The notes below the pieces were generated by a model. That model saw only the letters and a list, made by a program, of their open reading frames with translations, made no database searches and was not told the origin of the DNA. From contig CAKVIN010000010.1 of NCBI GenBank assembly GCA_934754425.1, positions 20,553 to 84,552 of the forward strand: a stretch of DNA of 64,000 bases. Direction: 5' to 3'. A program made the translations under genes and the position numbers. Positions 53,100 through 62,400 of the stretch are shown piece after piece. Positions within the stretch are counted from its first letter, which is position 1, and every line of letters begins with the position of its first letter. This stretch comes from an uncultured Candidatus Melainabacteria bacterium. GTDB lineage: Bacteria; Cyanobacteriota; Vampirovibrionia; Gastranaerophilales; Gastranaerophilaceae.

Positions 53100-53999
53100 A
53101 TGAAGCGAATATTACTTTTATTTATTGGTGCAATTATTGGGATTATAGGATTTTTATTTTTCATCCACAATATCTATAACCTTCGAGTTACCGCTGTTTT
53201 TGAAGATATGGAACCATTTCCACACAACTTGAACGTATATTATAAAGGTTTTAAACTCGGACGTTCAATAAGAGTTCATCCATCAAAAGATTTTATGACT
53301 ACACAAGTTGATATGGTTTTAAAAGCAAAAGACTTGTCGCTACCTGATAATATTACCGCTAAAGTTAAATCAAAAAATAAAAAAGATTATATCGAATTAG
53401 AATATCCTGATGCTCCATCTATTACTTATTTAAAAAATCATTCATTTATCCAAGGTAAAAAAGGGTTGGATATTGCAGGATATATTGATAAACAGGCAGA
53501 GGGCGGGGGGCTCGATGAAATAAAAGATAACCTCAATAAAACCGTTGAGTCTGCAAGTGGTACATTAGATGCAATGACAGAATTTATTAATACGGGGAAT
53601 GACATACTTAAGGATTTACGTCCTTCATTAAAAGAAACCGGAGAAAATTTGGCCAATATGAGTAAAAATTTGGCTGATGTTACCTCTGAATTAAATCGTT
53701 CTGCAAAACCTCAAAGACTTGATAATACTTTTGTTAACATAGAACAGACTACTAAAAATATAGAACGAACAACTAAAAACTTAGAACTGGCAAGTGTTAA
53801 TATTGCGAACATTTCTTCTCATACACAAACAGAAACTATCGGATTAGTAGATTGTGTTATTGCAAATACAAACACAGTGGTCAAAAACATTAACACTGTT
53901 GTCACTAATACTAATGATATAGTAAAAGGTTTTCAGGCAACACTGAATAAACGATTTGCCGGCATGAAAATTATGTTCGGCCGTCCATTAAAAGGCTAA
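53100..53999 (+). CDS. MCE/MlaD-family membrane protein
   Basis: The 299-residue protein has one N-terminal transmembrane helix (MKRILLLFIGAIIGIIGFLFF), an MCE domain (about 28-105) and a long Asn/Thr/Glu-rich helical tail (about 120-290) with heptad repeats. Such proteins form periplasmic assemblies that carry lipids between membranes. No MlaE permease or MlaF ATPase is adjacent. The start is uncertain: no ribosome binding site is seen, and an in-frame ATG at 53058 lies just beyond the last partial repeat, so the repeat may lie in the 5' leader. Confidence 0.85.
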   Translation: MKRILLLFIGAIIGIIGFLFFIHNIYNLRVTAVFEDMEPFPHNLNVYYKGFKLGRSIRVHPSKDFMTTQVDMVLKAKDLSLPDNITAKVKSKNKKDYIELEYPDAPSITYLKNHSFIQGKKGLDIAGYIDKQAEGGGLDEIKDNLNKTVESASGTLDAMTEFINTGNDILKDLRPSLKETGENLANMSKNLADVTSELNRSAKPQRLDNTFVNIEQTTKNIERTTKNLELASVNIANISSHTQTETIGLVDCVIANTNTVVKNINTVVTNTNDIVKGFQATLNKRFAGMKIMFGRPLKG

Positions 54000-54014
54000 A
54001 AAATGTAAAATAAA

Positions 54015-54995
54015 TTACACTTCCCAGTTATTATTTCCAACTGTAAAAAATCCATTCCGGTTATTATATCCTATAGAAATGTTTAAATCATTAATTGAAT
54101 TCCAACCTTTTGATGCAACTCTATCTATAAGACTCTTTGCATAATCAAAAGCAGCACCCTTAAATTCAATTCCTACAGAACTATTTTCAATACCGTCTTT
54201 TAGCAAATCATATAAACTTTGCCCATCAGACGTATAGTATTCACCATCTTTTAAGTTTAATTGTGATAAATCTAAACCGGTAAATTCTTTAACTTGTTGA
54301 TAAGCTCTGAATTTATTAACTATTTCACTATCAATACCAGATGACGAATTCATTGCATAATACATCAGATTTTTGGAATTATTCTTGTTGTTTATTAAAT
54401 TTGCAATTTGTGATAACAAGTTAATATCATCTAAACCTGAAACAGTAGCATTAAAATCATATGGATTAAATGTAATCAATAAATTATCATTATCACTCAA
54501 ATTTATACCATTATTCTTAAGTAAATTTGACATATTTAGACTAATCGAATCGTGCTTTGATTTTATTTGATTTACTTCATAAGTATCCCAATCTTCTGAA
54601 GTATAATTCAAACGTGGATCGTTCAAATCTCCACAACCTATTGTCCCAAAACACACGGCATTGTAATCGTTTTTAAACATTGCATATTTTTCAGGCTCAT
54701 CCCATTTTTTTGTATATGCAAAATCATCTGTTCCAAAATATTTTTTACTTAAATATTGATGTACTTCTACTTCTGTTTTACACTGACTACGCATTGAACT
54801 TGCCCAATCAGCAAGTTTTTCATCTAAAGCTCTTCTTGAAAGATTCAAGTCTGAATACGGATTACTATTCTCTGATTTTGATTTCAAATCATCAGAATTC
54901 CAATTATCAACCATTTGTTGATACCTATCTTGAACTGTTTCCGGTGAATAACGATGTACATTATTATAATAGTTATAATAACCAATTTCGCTCAT
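54015..54995 (-). CDS. Hypothetical protein, possible DUF4885-like
   Basis: The 326-residue protein is Asn/Ser/Asp-rich with no signal peptide. It starts MSEIGYYNYYNNVHRYSPETVQ, has a helical segment DLNLSRRALDEKLADWASSMR near 48 and ends with ISIGYNNRNGFFTVG. The last part recalls DUF4885 proteins of bacilli, but I am not sure. GAAAGGATTC precedes the ATG and TATAAT is upstream. Confidence 0.7.
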   Translation of the reverse strand: MSEIGYYNYYNNVHRYSPETVQDRYQQMVDNWNSDDLKSKSENSNPYSDLNLSRRALDEKLADWASSMRSQCKTEVEVHQYLSKKYFGTDDFAYTKKWDEPEKYAMFKNDYNAVCFGTIGCGDLNDPRLNYTSEDWDTYEVNQIKSKHDSISLNMSNLLKNNGINLSDNDNLLITFNPYDFNATVSGLDDINLLSQIANLINNKNNSKNLMYYAMNSSSGIDSEIVNKFRAYQQVKEFTGLDLSQLNLKDGEYYTSDGQSLYDLLKDGIENSSVGIEFKGAAFDYAKSLIDRVASKGWNSINDLNISIGYNNRNGFFTVGNNNWEV

Positions 54996-55057
54996 TTGAA
55001 TCCTTTCAGATTATATAACCATTATATCATGTTTTATAAATTATAAAAGATATATTC

Positions 55058-56323
55058 TTAAAATTTCCAGCTATTCAAGTATTCTTCTTGTTCTTCTGTT
55101 AATGTATCAATAGAAATTCCCATTGAATCAAGTTTTAATTTAGCAATTTCCATATCAACATGTTCGGGCAAGGTATAAAGTTTGTTTTCTAATCTACCTC
55201 TATTTTTAACTAAAAATTCAATTCCCAGAGCCTGATTTGCAAAACTCATATCCATGACTGATGCAGGATGACCTTCTGCAGCAACAAGATTTACAAGTCC
55301 GCCTTCAGCCAATACATAAATTGATTTTCCGTTTGAGAGTTTATATTCATCTAAATACGGACGAATTCTCTTAATCTCTATTGCTAATTTCTTCAATTCC
55401 GGAACATTAACTTCTGAATCAAAATGACCGGCATTACAAACCATCGCACCGTCTTTCATATCCATAATATGATGAATATCTACAACATGTTTATCACCAG
55501 TTACAGTTAAGAAAATATCACCTTCTTTTGCAGCTTCCGCAATCGGCATAACTCTATAACCTTCCATTGCGGCTTCTAACGCTTTTAGCGGATTAACTTC
55601 GCACACAATAACATTTGCACCAAGTGCTTTAGCTCTTAATGCACAACCTCTTCCACACCAACCATAACCGGATACAACAACAGTTTTGCCTGCAATAAGA
55701 ACATTTGTAGCACGCATAATACCGTCCATTGCACTTTGACCTGTACCATATCTGTTATCATACAAATGTTTTGTTAAACTTGTATTTACACCTAATGTTG
55801 GGAACAGAAGTTCACCTTGTTTTTCCAAAGCTTCTAAACGTATAATTCCAGTTGTAGTTTCTTCTGTTGCTCCAATAAGTTTTTTTGCTAATTCCGGTCT
55901 TGTTGCATGCAAAGTGGCAACTAAATCTCCACCGTCATCAATAATCATATCCGGATTGAAATCCAACGCATCTTGCAAGTGTGCTCTATAAACATCTTTT
56001 GGTTCTCCGGCATAACCAAGAACAGGAATTCTCCAATATTTAACAAGTGCAGCAGCAACATCATCTTGTGTTGACAATGGGCTTGAAGCTATCAATAAAG
56101 GTTCTGCGCCACCTTCCATCATTGTAATAACCAATGCGGCAGTTTCTTTTGTTAAATGTACACAAGCAGAGAGTTTTAAACCAACAAACGGTTTTTCTCT
56201 TAAAAATCTTTCTTTAATTTTTTTTAGAACAGGCATGTCTTTCATTGCCCATTCAATATTATTTTTACCTTGCTCAGCAAGATTTATATCTTTTATATCA
56301 CATTTTAATTGAGTAGAGTTCAT
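55058..56323 (-). CDS. ahcY: S-adenosylhomocysteinase
   Basis: The 421-residue enzyme splits S-adenosylhomocysteine into adenosine and homocysteine. It has LSACVHLTKETAALV near 52, the NAD-binding GYGWCGRGCALRAKALGANVIV near 218-240 and the C-terminal block LAEGGLVNLVAAEGHPASVMDMSFANQA near 344. The active-site Lys is in VNTSLTKHLYDN near 180. TAGGAAGG precedes the ATG. It is the last gene of a row with a HepT/MntA pair and a 54-residue ORF. Confidence 0.96.
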   Translation of the reverse strand: MNSTQLKCDIKDINLAEQGKNNIEWAMKDMPVLKKIKERFLREKPFVGLKLSACVHLTKETAALVITMMEGGAEPLLIASSPLSTQDDVAAALVKYWRIPVLGYAGEPKDVYRAHLQDALDFNPDMIIDDGGDLVATLHATRPELAKKLIGATEETTTGIIRLEALEKQGELLFPTLGVNTSLTKHLYDNRYGTGQSAMDGIMRATNVLIAGKTVVVSGYGWCGRGCALRAKALGANVIVCEVNPLKALEAAMEGYRVMPIAEAAKEGDIFLTVTGDKHVVDIHHIMDMKDGAMVCNAGHFDSEVNVPELKKLAIEIKRIRPYLDEYKLSNGKSIYVLAEGGLVNLVAAEGHPASVMDMSFANQALGIEFLVKNRGRLENKLYTLPEHVDMEIAKLKLDSMGISIDTLTEEQEEYLNSWKF

Positions 56324-56333
56324 AATTGCCTTC

Positions 56334-56498
56334 CTATTCCATTAAATTAGCAACGCTTACGGTATACATTTTATCATCAACATATACGATTGCCCATCTT
56401 ATTGGTAATATGTTTAGTTTTGTTAACTCGTATTCTATATTCTCTACTGATAAGTTATTTAATTTTGGGATTTTTACTATTTGTGATTCAACTCGCAT
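56334..56498 (-). CDS. 54-residue protein between a HepT/MntA pair and ahcY
   Basis: The small ORF reads MRVESQIVKIPKLNNLSVE, continues with a helix ELTKLN and a beta segment LPIRWAIVYVDDKMYTVS. An AAGGTG lies upstream, and it ends 11 bp before ahcY. Composition and order look protein-like, but I have no family to place it in. Confidence 0.6.
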   Translation of the reverse strand: MRVESQIVKIPKLNNLSVENIEYELTKLNILPIRWAIVYVDDKMYTVSVANLME

Positions 56499-56502
56499 AA
56501 TT

Positions 56503-56796
56503 TTATAGCACCTTTACTAAATCATTTTTGATTAAATTATAAAACTTATCATCAATATCATAAGCAAAATTGACAATAAAAGATAAGTCACTATTGTCAA
56601 ACATTTCTCTTATCAATTCTATATCGTTTAGATTAATTGAAGTTTTAGGAACAACCAAAATATCCAAATCAGAAAGCTGTCTATAATTCCCTTTTACACG
56701 AGAACCATAGAAATAAAAATCATATTTCTCTAAATATAATTTAAGAATATCTTTTACAATATTTTCTTCATTTTCAGTTAAGCCTTTAATTGGCAT
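56503..56796 (-). CDS. MntA-like minimal nucleotidyltransferase, antitoxin of pair 3
   Basis: The 97-residue protein has GSx10DxD as YGSRVKGNYRQLSDLDI near residue 30. It is more diverged than pairs 1 and 2, with a different C-terminus (FVNFAYDIDDKFY). Its start lies 40 bp after the HEPN stop, behind TAGGAAAAG. Confidence 0.9.
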   Translation of the reverse strand: MPIKGLTENEENIVKDILKLYLEKYDFYFYGSRVKGNYRQLSDLDILVVPKTSINLNDIELIREMFDNSDLSFIVNFAYDIDDKFYNLIKNDLVKVL

Positions 56797-56836
56797 GCGC
56801 TTTTCCTATATCACTGGAGTGCAACCCCAATCTACT

Positions 56837-57244
56837 TTAATTATCTTGAATATTTTTTTTCAATTTCTCTATTAGCATTTCTGTATCTTTTAAAAAATCA
56901 GGAATAATTTCTATTATTTTTCTTGATTTTACCAAATTGTACTCATGTGCTGTATCATTTCTTTTTTGATAATAATTTCGCCATCTTTCCCAATTTTCCG
57001 TAAAACCATAACCTTGCATAAGACGAAAAATATTATTCATAGAAAGTTCTTTTTCTGTTTTTCCGTAGTTTTGAATAAAAATTTTTTTAGTCAATTTCCA
57101 AGCTGCTTCTAAAGTATATTCAAATCGTTTTACGCAAGAATCAGCTATATATTCTAATAATGAAGAATTTTGATTACTTTCATAATCGGCATAACAAATT
57201 TTTAGTGTCTTATAAGCTTCTTCAAGATTTGAAATTTGAATCAT
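56837..57244 (-). CDS. HepT-like HEPN protein, toxin partner of pair 3
   Basis: The 135-residue protein has Rx4HxY as RNDTAHEY near residue 94 and CVKRFEYTLEAAWKLTKK near 37. AAAGGAATT precedes the ATG. It lies 55 bp downstream of glmS on the same strand, leading into the MntA, the 54-residue ORF and ahcY. Confidence 0.9.
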   Translation of the reverse strand: MIQISNLEEAYKTLKICYADYESNQNSSLLEYIADSCVKRFEYTLEAAWKLTKKIFIQNYGKTEKELSMNNIFRLMQGYGFTENWERWRNYYQKRNDTAHEYNLVKSRKIIEIIPDFLKDTEMLIEKLKKNIQDN

Positions 57245-57299
57245 GATAATTCCTTTTTATAAATTTATAGTTGGGGTATAATCCCCAACTTATTTTTAT

Positions 57300-59144
57300 T
57301 TACTCTACGGTAACAGATTTTGCTAAGTTTCTTGGCTGGTCAACATCTTTACCCAAGAATTCTGCTATATAATATGCCAACAATTGCAATGGAACAATTG
57401 CAAGAGCCGGCGAAAGAATTTCTGAAATTTCAGGAATTCTAATTATATAACCGAACAATTCGCTCAATTTTTCATCATCTGAATCAGTTAGAGCAATCAT
57501 TCTTGCATTTCTAGCTCTTGCTTCTTCTGAATTTGATAAAATCTTATCATAAACTTTACCTTTCATTAAGATAGAAAGTACCGGCATAGTTTCGTCCAAC
57601 ATTGCAATAGGCCCATGTTTAAGTTCACCTGCTGTATAACCTGTTGCATTAATATAACTGATTTCTTTTAGTTTCAAAGCACCTTCTAATGCAGTCGGAT
57701 AATTTATACCTCTTGCTATAAAGATAAAATCTTTTGAATTAGAAAATGCTCTTGCACATTTTTGAATTTCTTCTTTGTGAGAAAGAACTTTTTCAATTTT
57801 TTGCGGAAGAACAATAAGTTCATGTTTTAAATCAGCTAAATCTTTTTCTTCCATTGTACCTTTAACTTCTGCCATATAAATTGCAAGAAGATAGAAAGAA
57901 ATCAACTGAGCCATATAAGATTTTGTGGCTGCAACAGAAACCTCTATACCTGCATAAACAGGAACAAGACTGTCAGCTTCTCTTGCCATTGTTGAATCAG
58001 GTCTGTTTGTAACAATTAAAATATGCGAACCTTTTGCCTTAGCTTGTCTTACAGCAGTAATAGTATCTGCAGTTTCACCTGATTGAGAAACACCGATTAC
58101 AAGTGTATTTTTATCTGTAATTGTTTTTCTGTAAATATATTCACTTGAAGGTTCTACATCAACTGAAATTCCACAAAAATCTTCTATAATATATTTACCA
58201 ATCATTGCTGCGTGAAGAGATGTACCGCAAGCTACAATTTGAATTCTATTTAAGTGTTTCAAAGTTTCTTTATCTAATGTAACTTCTTTCAAATGAATAG
58301 GTTCATCCATTGCATGAAGTTTTCCGGACAATACATTTCTAACAACGTCTGGTTGTTCGTGAATTTCTTTAAGCATAAAGTGTTTGTAACCCATCTTGCT
58401 TAAAGCAACCGGTTCCCAAGGAAGCATTTCTACTTTACCTTGAATTGGGTTATTATTTATGTCAATCAAATTCATAGAACTTGGAGTTAGTGTCACAATT
58501 TGATTATCATCTATGTACATTGCTTTTTTAGTATATTGAATTATTGCAGGAACGTCTGAAGCAATATAATATTCACCTTCTCCAATACCTACCAACAACG
58601 GAGCATTTCTTCTTGTTGCAACAATAGTATCTTTTACATCTTGATGAATTACACAAAGAGCATAAGCACCTTCAATTTCTTTTGTAGCAAGTCTTACTGC
58701 TTCTGTTAAATCTTTTGTTTGAGCGAATTTGGTTGCAACTAAGTGCGCAACTGTTTCTGTATCAGTTTGAGAACGGAATGTACATCCTTGTTTTTCAAGT
58801 TTTGCTCTAAGTTCTTTAAAGTTTTCTATAATACCATTGTGAACAACTGCCACCTTACCACAATTACAAGTATGCGGATGGGCATTAATAACTGTTGGCG
58901 CACCATGAGTAGCCCAACGTATATGACCGATACCAATTGTTGATTTTGAAATCTCTGAGTAATTTTTTTCAACTATATCTTTTAAATTTTGCAACTTACC
59001 TTCTGCTTTATATAATTCAACTTTGCCATCAACATTAACGGCAACACCGGCTGAATCATATCCTCTGTATTCCAAATTCGTTAAACCTTCCAGCAATACA
59101 TCGATAGCTTTTTTATTTCCAATATATCCAACAATTCCGCACAT
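57300..59144 (-). CDS. glmS: Glutamine-fructose-6-phosphate aminotransferase (isomerizing)
   Basis: The 614-residue enzyme makes glucosamine 6-phosphate for peptidoglycan and LPS. It begins MCGIVGYIGNKKAID with catalytic Cys2, has RWATHGAPT near 76 and two SIS domains with CGTSLHAAMIG near 303, SQSGETADTI near 350 and the C-terminal DQPRNLAKSVTVE. No glmS ribozyme signature was seen in the 272-bp leader. Length and motifs are complete. Confidence 0.97.
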   Translation of the reverse strand: MCGIVGYIGNKKAIDVLLEGLTNLEYRGYDSAGVAVNVDGKVELYKAEGKLQNLKDIVEKNYSEISKSTIGIGHIRWATHGAPTVINAHPHTCNCGKVAVVHNGIIENFKELRAKLEKQGCTFRSQTDTETVAHLVATKFAQTKDLTEAVRLATKEIEGAYALCVIHQDVKDTIVATRRNAPLLVGIGEGEYYIASDVPAIIQYTKKAMYIDDNQIVTLTPSSMNLIDINNNPIQGKVEMLPWEPVALSKMGYKHFMLKEIHEQPDVVRNVLSGKLHAMDEPIHLKEVTLDKETLKHLNRIQIVACGTSLHAAMIGKYIIEDFCGISVDVEPSSEYIYRKTITDKNTLVIGVSQSGETADTITAVRQAKAKGSHILIVTNRPDSTMAREADSLVPVYAGIEVSVAATKSYMAQLISFYLLAIYMAEVKGTMEEKDLADLKHELIVLPQKIEKVLSHKEEIQKCARAFSNSKDFIFIARGINYPTALEGALKLKEISYINATGYTAGELKHGPIAMLDETMPVLSILMKGKVYDKILSNSEEARARNARMIALTDSDDEKLSELFGYIIRIPEISEILSPALAIVPLQLLAYYIAEFLGKDVDQPRNLAKSVTVE

Positions 59145-59162
59145 AATAACCTCGCTCTTTTT

Positions 59163-59203
59163 TAGTTGAAAAGTTTAGACGTTGAGGAGTTGAGAAGAAG
59201 TTT
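59163..59203. repeat. Single arm of the GTTGAGAAG-type repeat before glmS
   Basis: GTTGAGGAGTTGAGAAGAAG and a preceding AGTTGAAAAGTT share the units seen at 19759-19836. The rest of the 272-bp gap holds only the terminator at 59366. Confidence 0.55.
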
Positions 59204-59365
59204 TAGCCAAAATTTTTTCTACAAAACCAGCGCTTATATTCTAATAAAACTCCTTAAAACTAAACTAACAAATATATTTTATCATAAAATTTTTAAACAA
59301 CTTATTAAGATTTTCTTAAGGAATTATCTGCGTAAAAATAATCAAATTTATTATTTCCTACAAAT

Positions 59366-59407
59366 AAAAAATCAGAAAAATTTTATTTTAATCTTTCTGA
59401 TTTTTTA
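59366..59407 (-). terminator. Terminator after the FliD-like gene
   Basis: AAAAATCAGAAA and TTTCTGATTTTT pair around a T/A-rich loop, with T runs on both sides, 10 bp past the stop codon. Confidence 0.85.
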
Positions 59408-59416
59408 AAAATAACA

Positions 59417-62400
59417 TTATGTTCTTAAGAACGTACTATACTGTTGTTGCATTTGAGCTATCAACATATCCATTGACAAGAATTTTGCTTCCAATCGTGA
59501 TTTATATCGTTCAACTTCTTTATTTGCACGTGTAATTTTCTTATCTATTTCTCTAATTTTTTTATTGTATGATTTTTCTGTACTTGAGAAATAACCGGAA
59601 GAATCGCCCAATGCTCTACTTACATCTTCCTCAATTTTAGTGAATATACCTTTGTTGTTTGCACCACCAATTAACAAATCTTTCACTGCATCTTTATCAG
59701 CTTTATAAGCCTTAAAGAATTTATCCTTGTCAAAAGTTAAACTTACAATTGCACTATTAGAAGTTGAGACATTGCTACCGCTCGCAGCATTTGCTTTAAT
59801 ACCAATTGAGTCAAGATTGTTAAATACAGTAGTACCGGCATCAGAACTTGTCATTACATATCTCAATTGATTTCTAATAAGTTTTAAAGTAGATTCTTTT
59901 TTCAAATCACCATCAGCCGCTATAGCTTCATCAACATTTTTCATCAATTCATTATAAGAATCAACAACAGCAGAAACAGCATTCGCAAGCGTTTCTTTAT
60001 CACGTTCTACTTCCAAAGTTACAGCTGAATCTTTAGAAAGTCCTTTAAGTTCGATTTTCAAACCTTTTATTCTTGTTATAGAACTATCAATAGTATTAGA
60101 AGTCGAAGTATAAGTTGTTCCATTGATTCGAACTTTTGCATTATCACCCATTTCCTGAGTTTTAATATTCATTCGTGTACTTTCAGCCTTCGTAGTACCA
60201 TTTGGCGCACCTCCCTTCCAAGTAGAAGTTGTTAAACCGATGACATCTGTAAAGTTAGTTGTCAAAGCTTCTACGTTAACCAAAGAAGCACCTGTTTTTC
60301 TTGATTTTATAACAAGTTTTCCGTCTACATTATCCCAGAATGCAGTTGCATTAGCATCCTCGCTTGAATTTATATCAGAGATTAAACCGGATAAAGTTGT
60401 GCTATTATCAATCGTAAATGTTGCATTACCAATAACAAATTTACCAACGCTAACTTTACCACGTCTAAACAACCCGTTAGAAGTAATCAAAGATTCGCCT
60501 GTTACGCAGTATAATGCTCTAATACTTTTTGCAACGCCATTTTCATCCGTGTTTATGCCTGTAATAGCATTAAAATTACTTTCATCAGATGTAGCACCGA
60601 CTTCAATTTTCTTCTTCGATTTTGAATAGATTTTCAAATATCCATCCTCAAAACCAACAACAACATCATTATCTTTAAATTCAGTCGAAATTTTTGATTG
60701 TAATGTAGCAAATGTATCGGTTTCAGTGATATTAATTTGAGCTTTTTGTCCATCTCTATAAATATTCAAAGTACCTTTTGAGATATTCAAATCACTTAAT
60801 TTTGTACTCATATTTGCAAAATTTGCAACAGATAATGTTTTTTCCTCAATCGCTGTAGTTGTTGACTTAACAGTAGAATTACTTGCAGAATATCCACCTA
60901 AATCTTTCTTGTAAGTCAAACCAGTATTGTCTAATAAATTAGAGGTTGTTCCGGTAGAAGAAATTGTCAAAGTATCATATCCACTTTGGATTATAATTTG
61001 ACCATCAGAAGTTATTGTTGCATCCATTCCCAAATCTTTGAATTTATTTAACAAACTTCCGATTGTTTCATCCGCTGTAATATTAATTGTATTTTTTTGT
61101 CCGTTAACAAGAACAGATAATGTTCCGGCAGATTTTTTACCGGTTTTATCAAAATAGCTTACCAAAGTTTCTTCTGTCGCAGAAGTAAATGTTGTTTGAA
61201 TAGAAGAAGTTTGTTCCATACCAACATATTGAAGTGAAGATTTGAAACCACCGGTGAACAATTTTTCTACTATATTAGAAGAATTTGTTGTGCTTTTTGA
61301 TTTTTGGACATAAGAATCACCTTTGCCAAGTATTGTTAATATTGCAGCATCATGGCTCGCTTTTTCAACCAAGCTTGTTTCAATTCCAAAACTTTTTAAT
61401 GTATCCATAAATGAGCCCAAAGTTTCATCAGAGGATACTAAAGCAGTATATTTAACACCATTGTTATAAACATAATACTCACCGGTAGTTACACCTAATT
61501 GTGATAACAATGTTTCACGTGTTGCTGCAACATTAATTGTAGAAGTCTTAGTAACTTCTAAAGTCTTACTGTCATAAGTACTTGTACTTATCCAATTGTT
61601 CAAATCAATACCGAGCAAAGTCAACGCATTAGAAGCCTTAGTTGTATCTGAATAATTCTGCAACACACTATCGCCCGTATTTTTAATCATCAATTGACCT
61701 TTTTCATTTATTACGGATTCAAACCCAAATAACGCAAGTTCGTCCATCAAAGTTCCGACCGTATCATCTGCAGTAAGTGAAATATTTGTCTTAACCCCAT
61801 CTTTTACAACAGTAATAAAACCGGCTTTATAAGTTCCTTCATTAATATCAGCGAGCTTAGTTTCACGAGTAATCGCACGTATTTCATTTTTTGGCACATC
61901 CAAATGATTTGACTTATAAATATTTACAAAATTCCATTCCGCAAACAATGTTGAAACAATGTTTGAATTTGTATCCGCTCCTGAAAATGCTGATGTTGCA
62001 AGATACGTATTATTATAAGCACCAACAGAAAGTGAACCATTTTCGTCAATATCAGTAATCAAACCATATTGCGCAAGCATTGCTTTCAAATCGTCAACAG
62101 TCATATCATCAGTAACTGTTTCAGTATTTCTTACACCACTATTGTAAACATAGAATTTACCTGTAGTAATGCCTAAATTCTTACCGCTTGTATCTCTCAA
62201 ATCTTTCAACTTAGTAGAACCGCTAACTTTATCGTTAGTATCAGTAGTGTACTTCAATTTTTGGCTTGTAGAGTCATATCTTGTAGACCAAGCTCCGGAA
62301 ACACCAAATTTTTGTAAGATATTAGATGCGTTTGAACTTGAAATACCGCTTGTAGTTAAATAACTGTTATTATTACCATCAAAATAAAGCTTTCCTTCCT

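Noticed and set aside
59145..59416. glmS ribozyme in the leader of glmS
   Set aside because: I could not find the conserved core of the ribozyme in this 272-bp AT-rich gap.
60240..60629. 129-residue plus-strand ORF
   Set aside because: It is a shadow of the FliD-like gene on the opposite strand, with no ribosome binding site.
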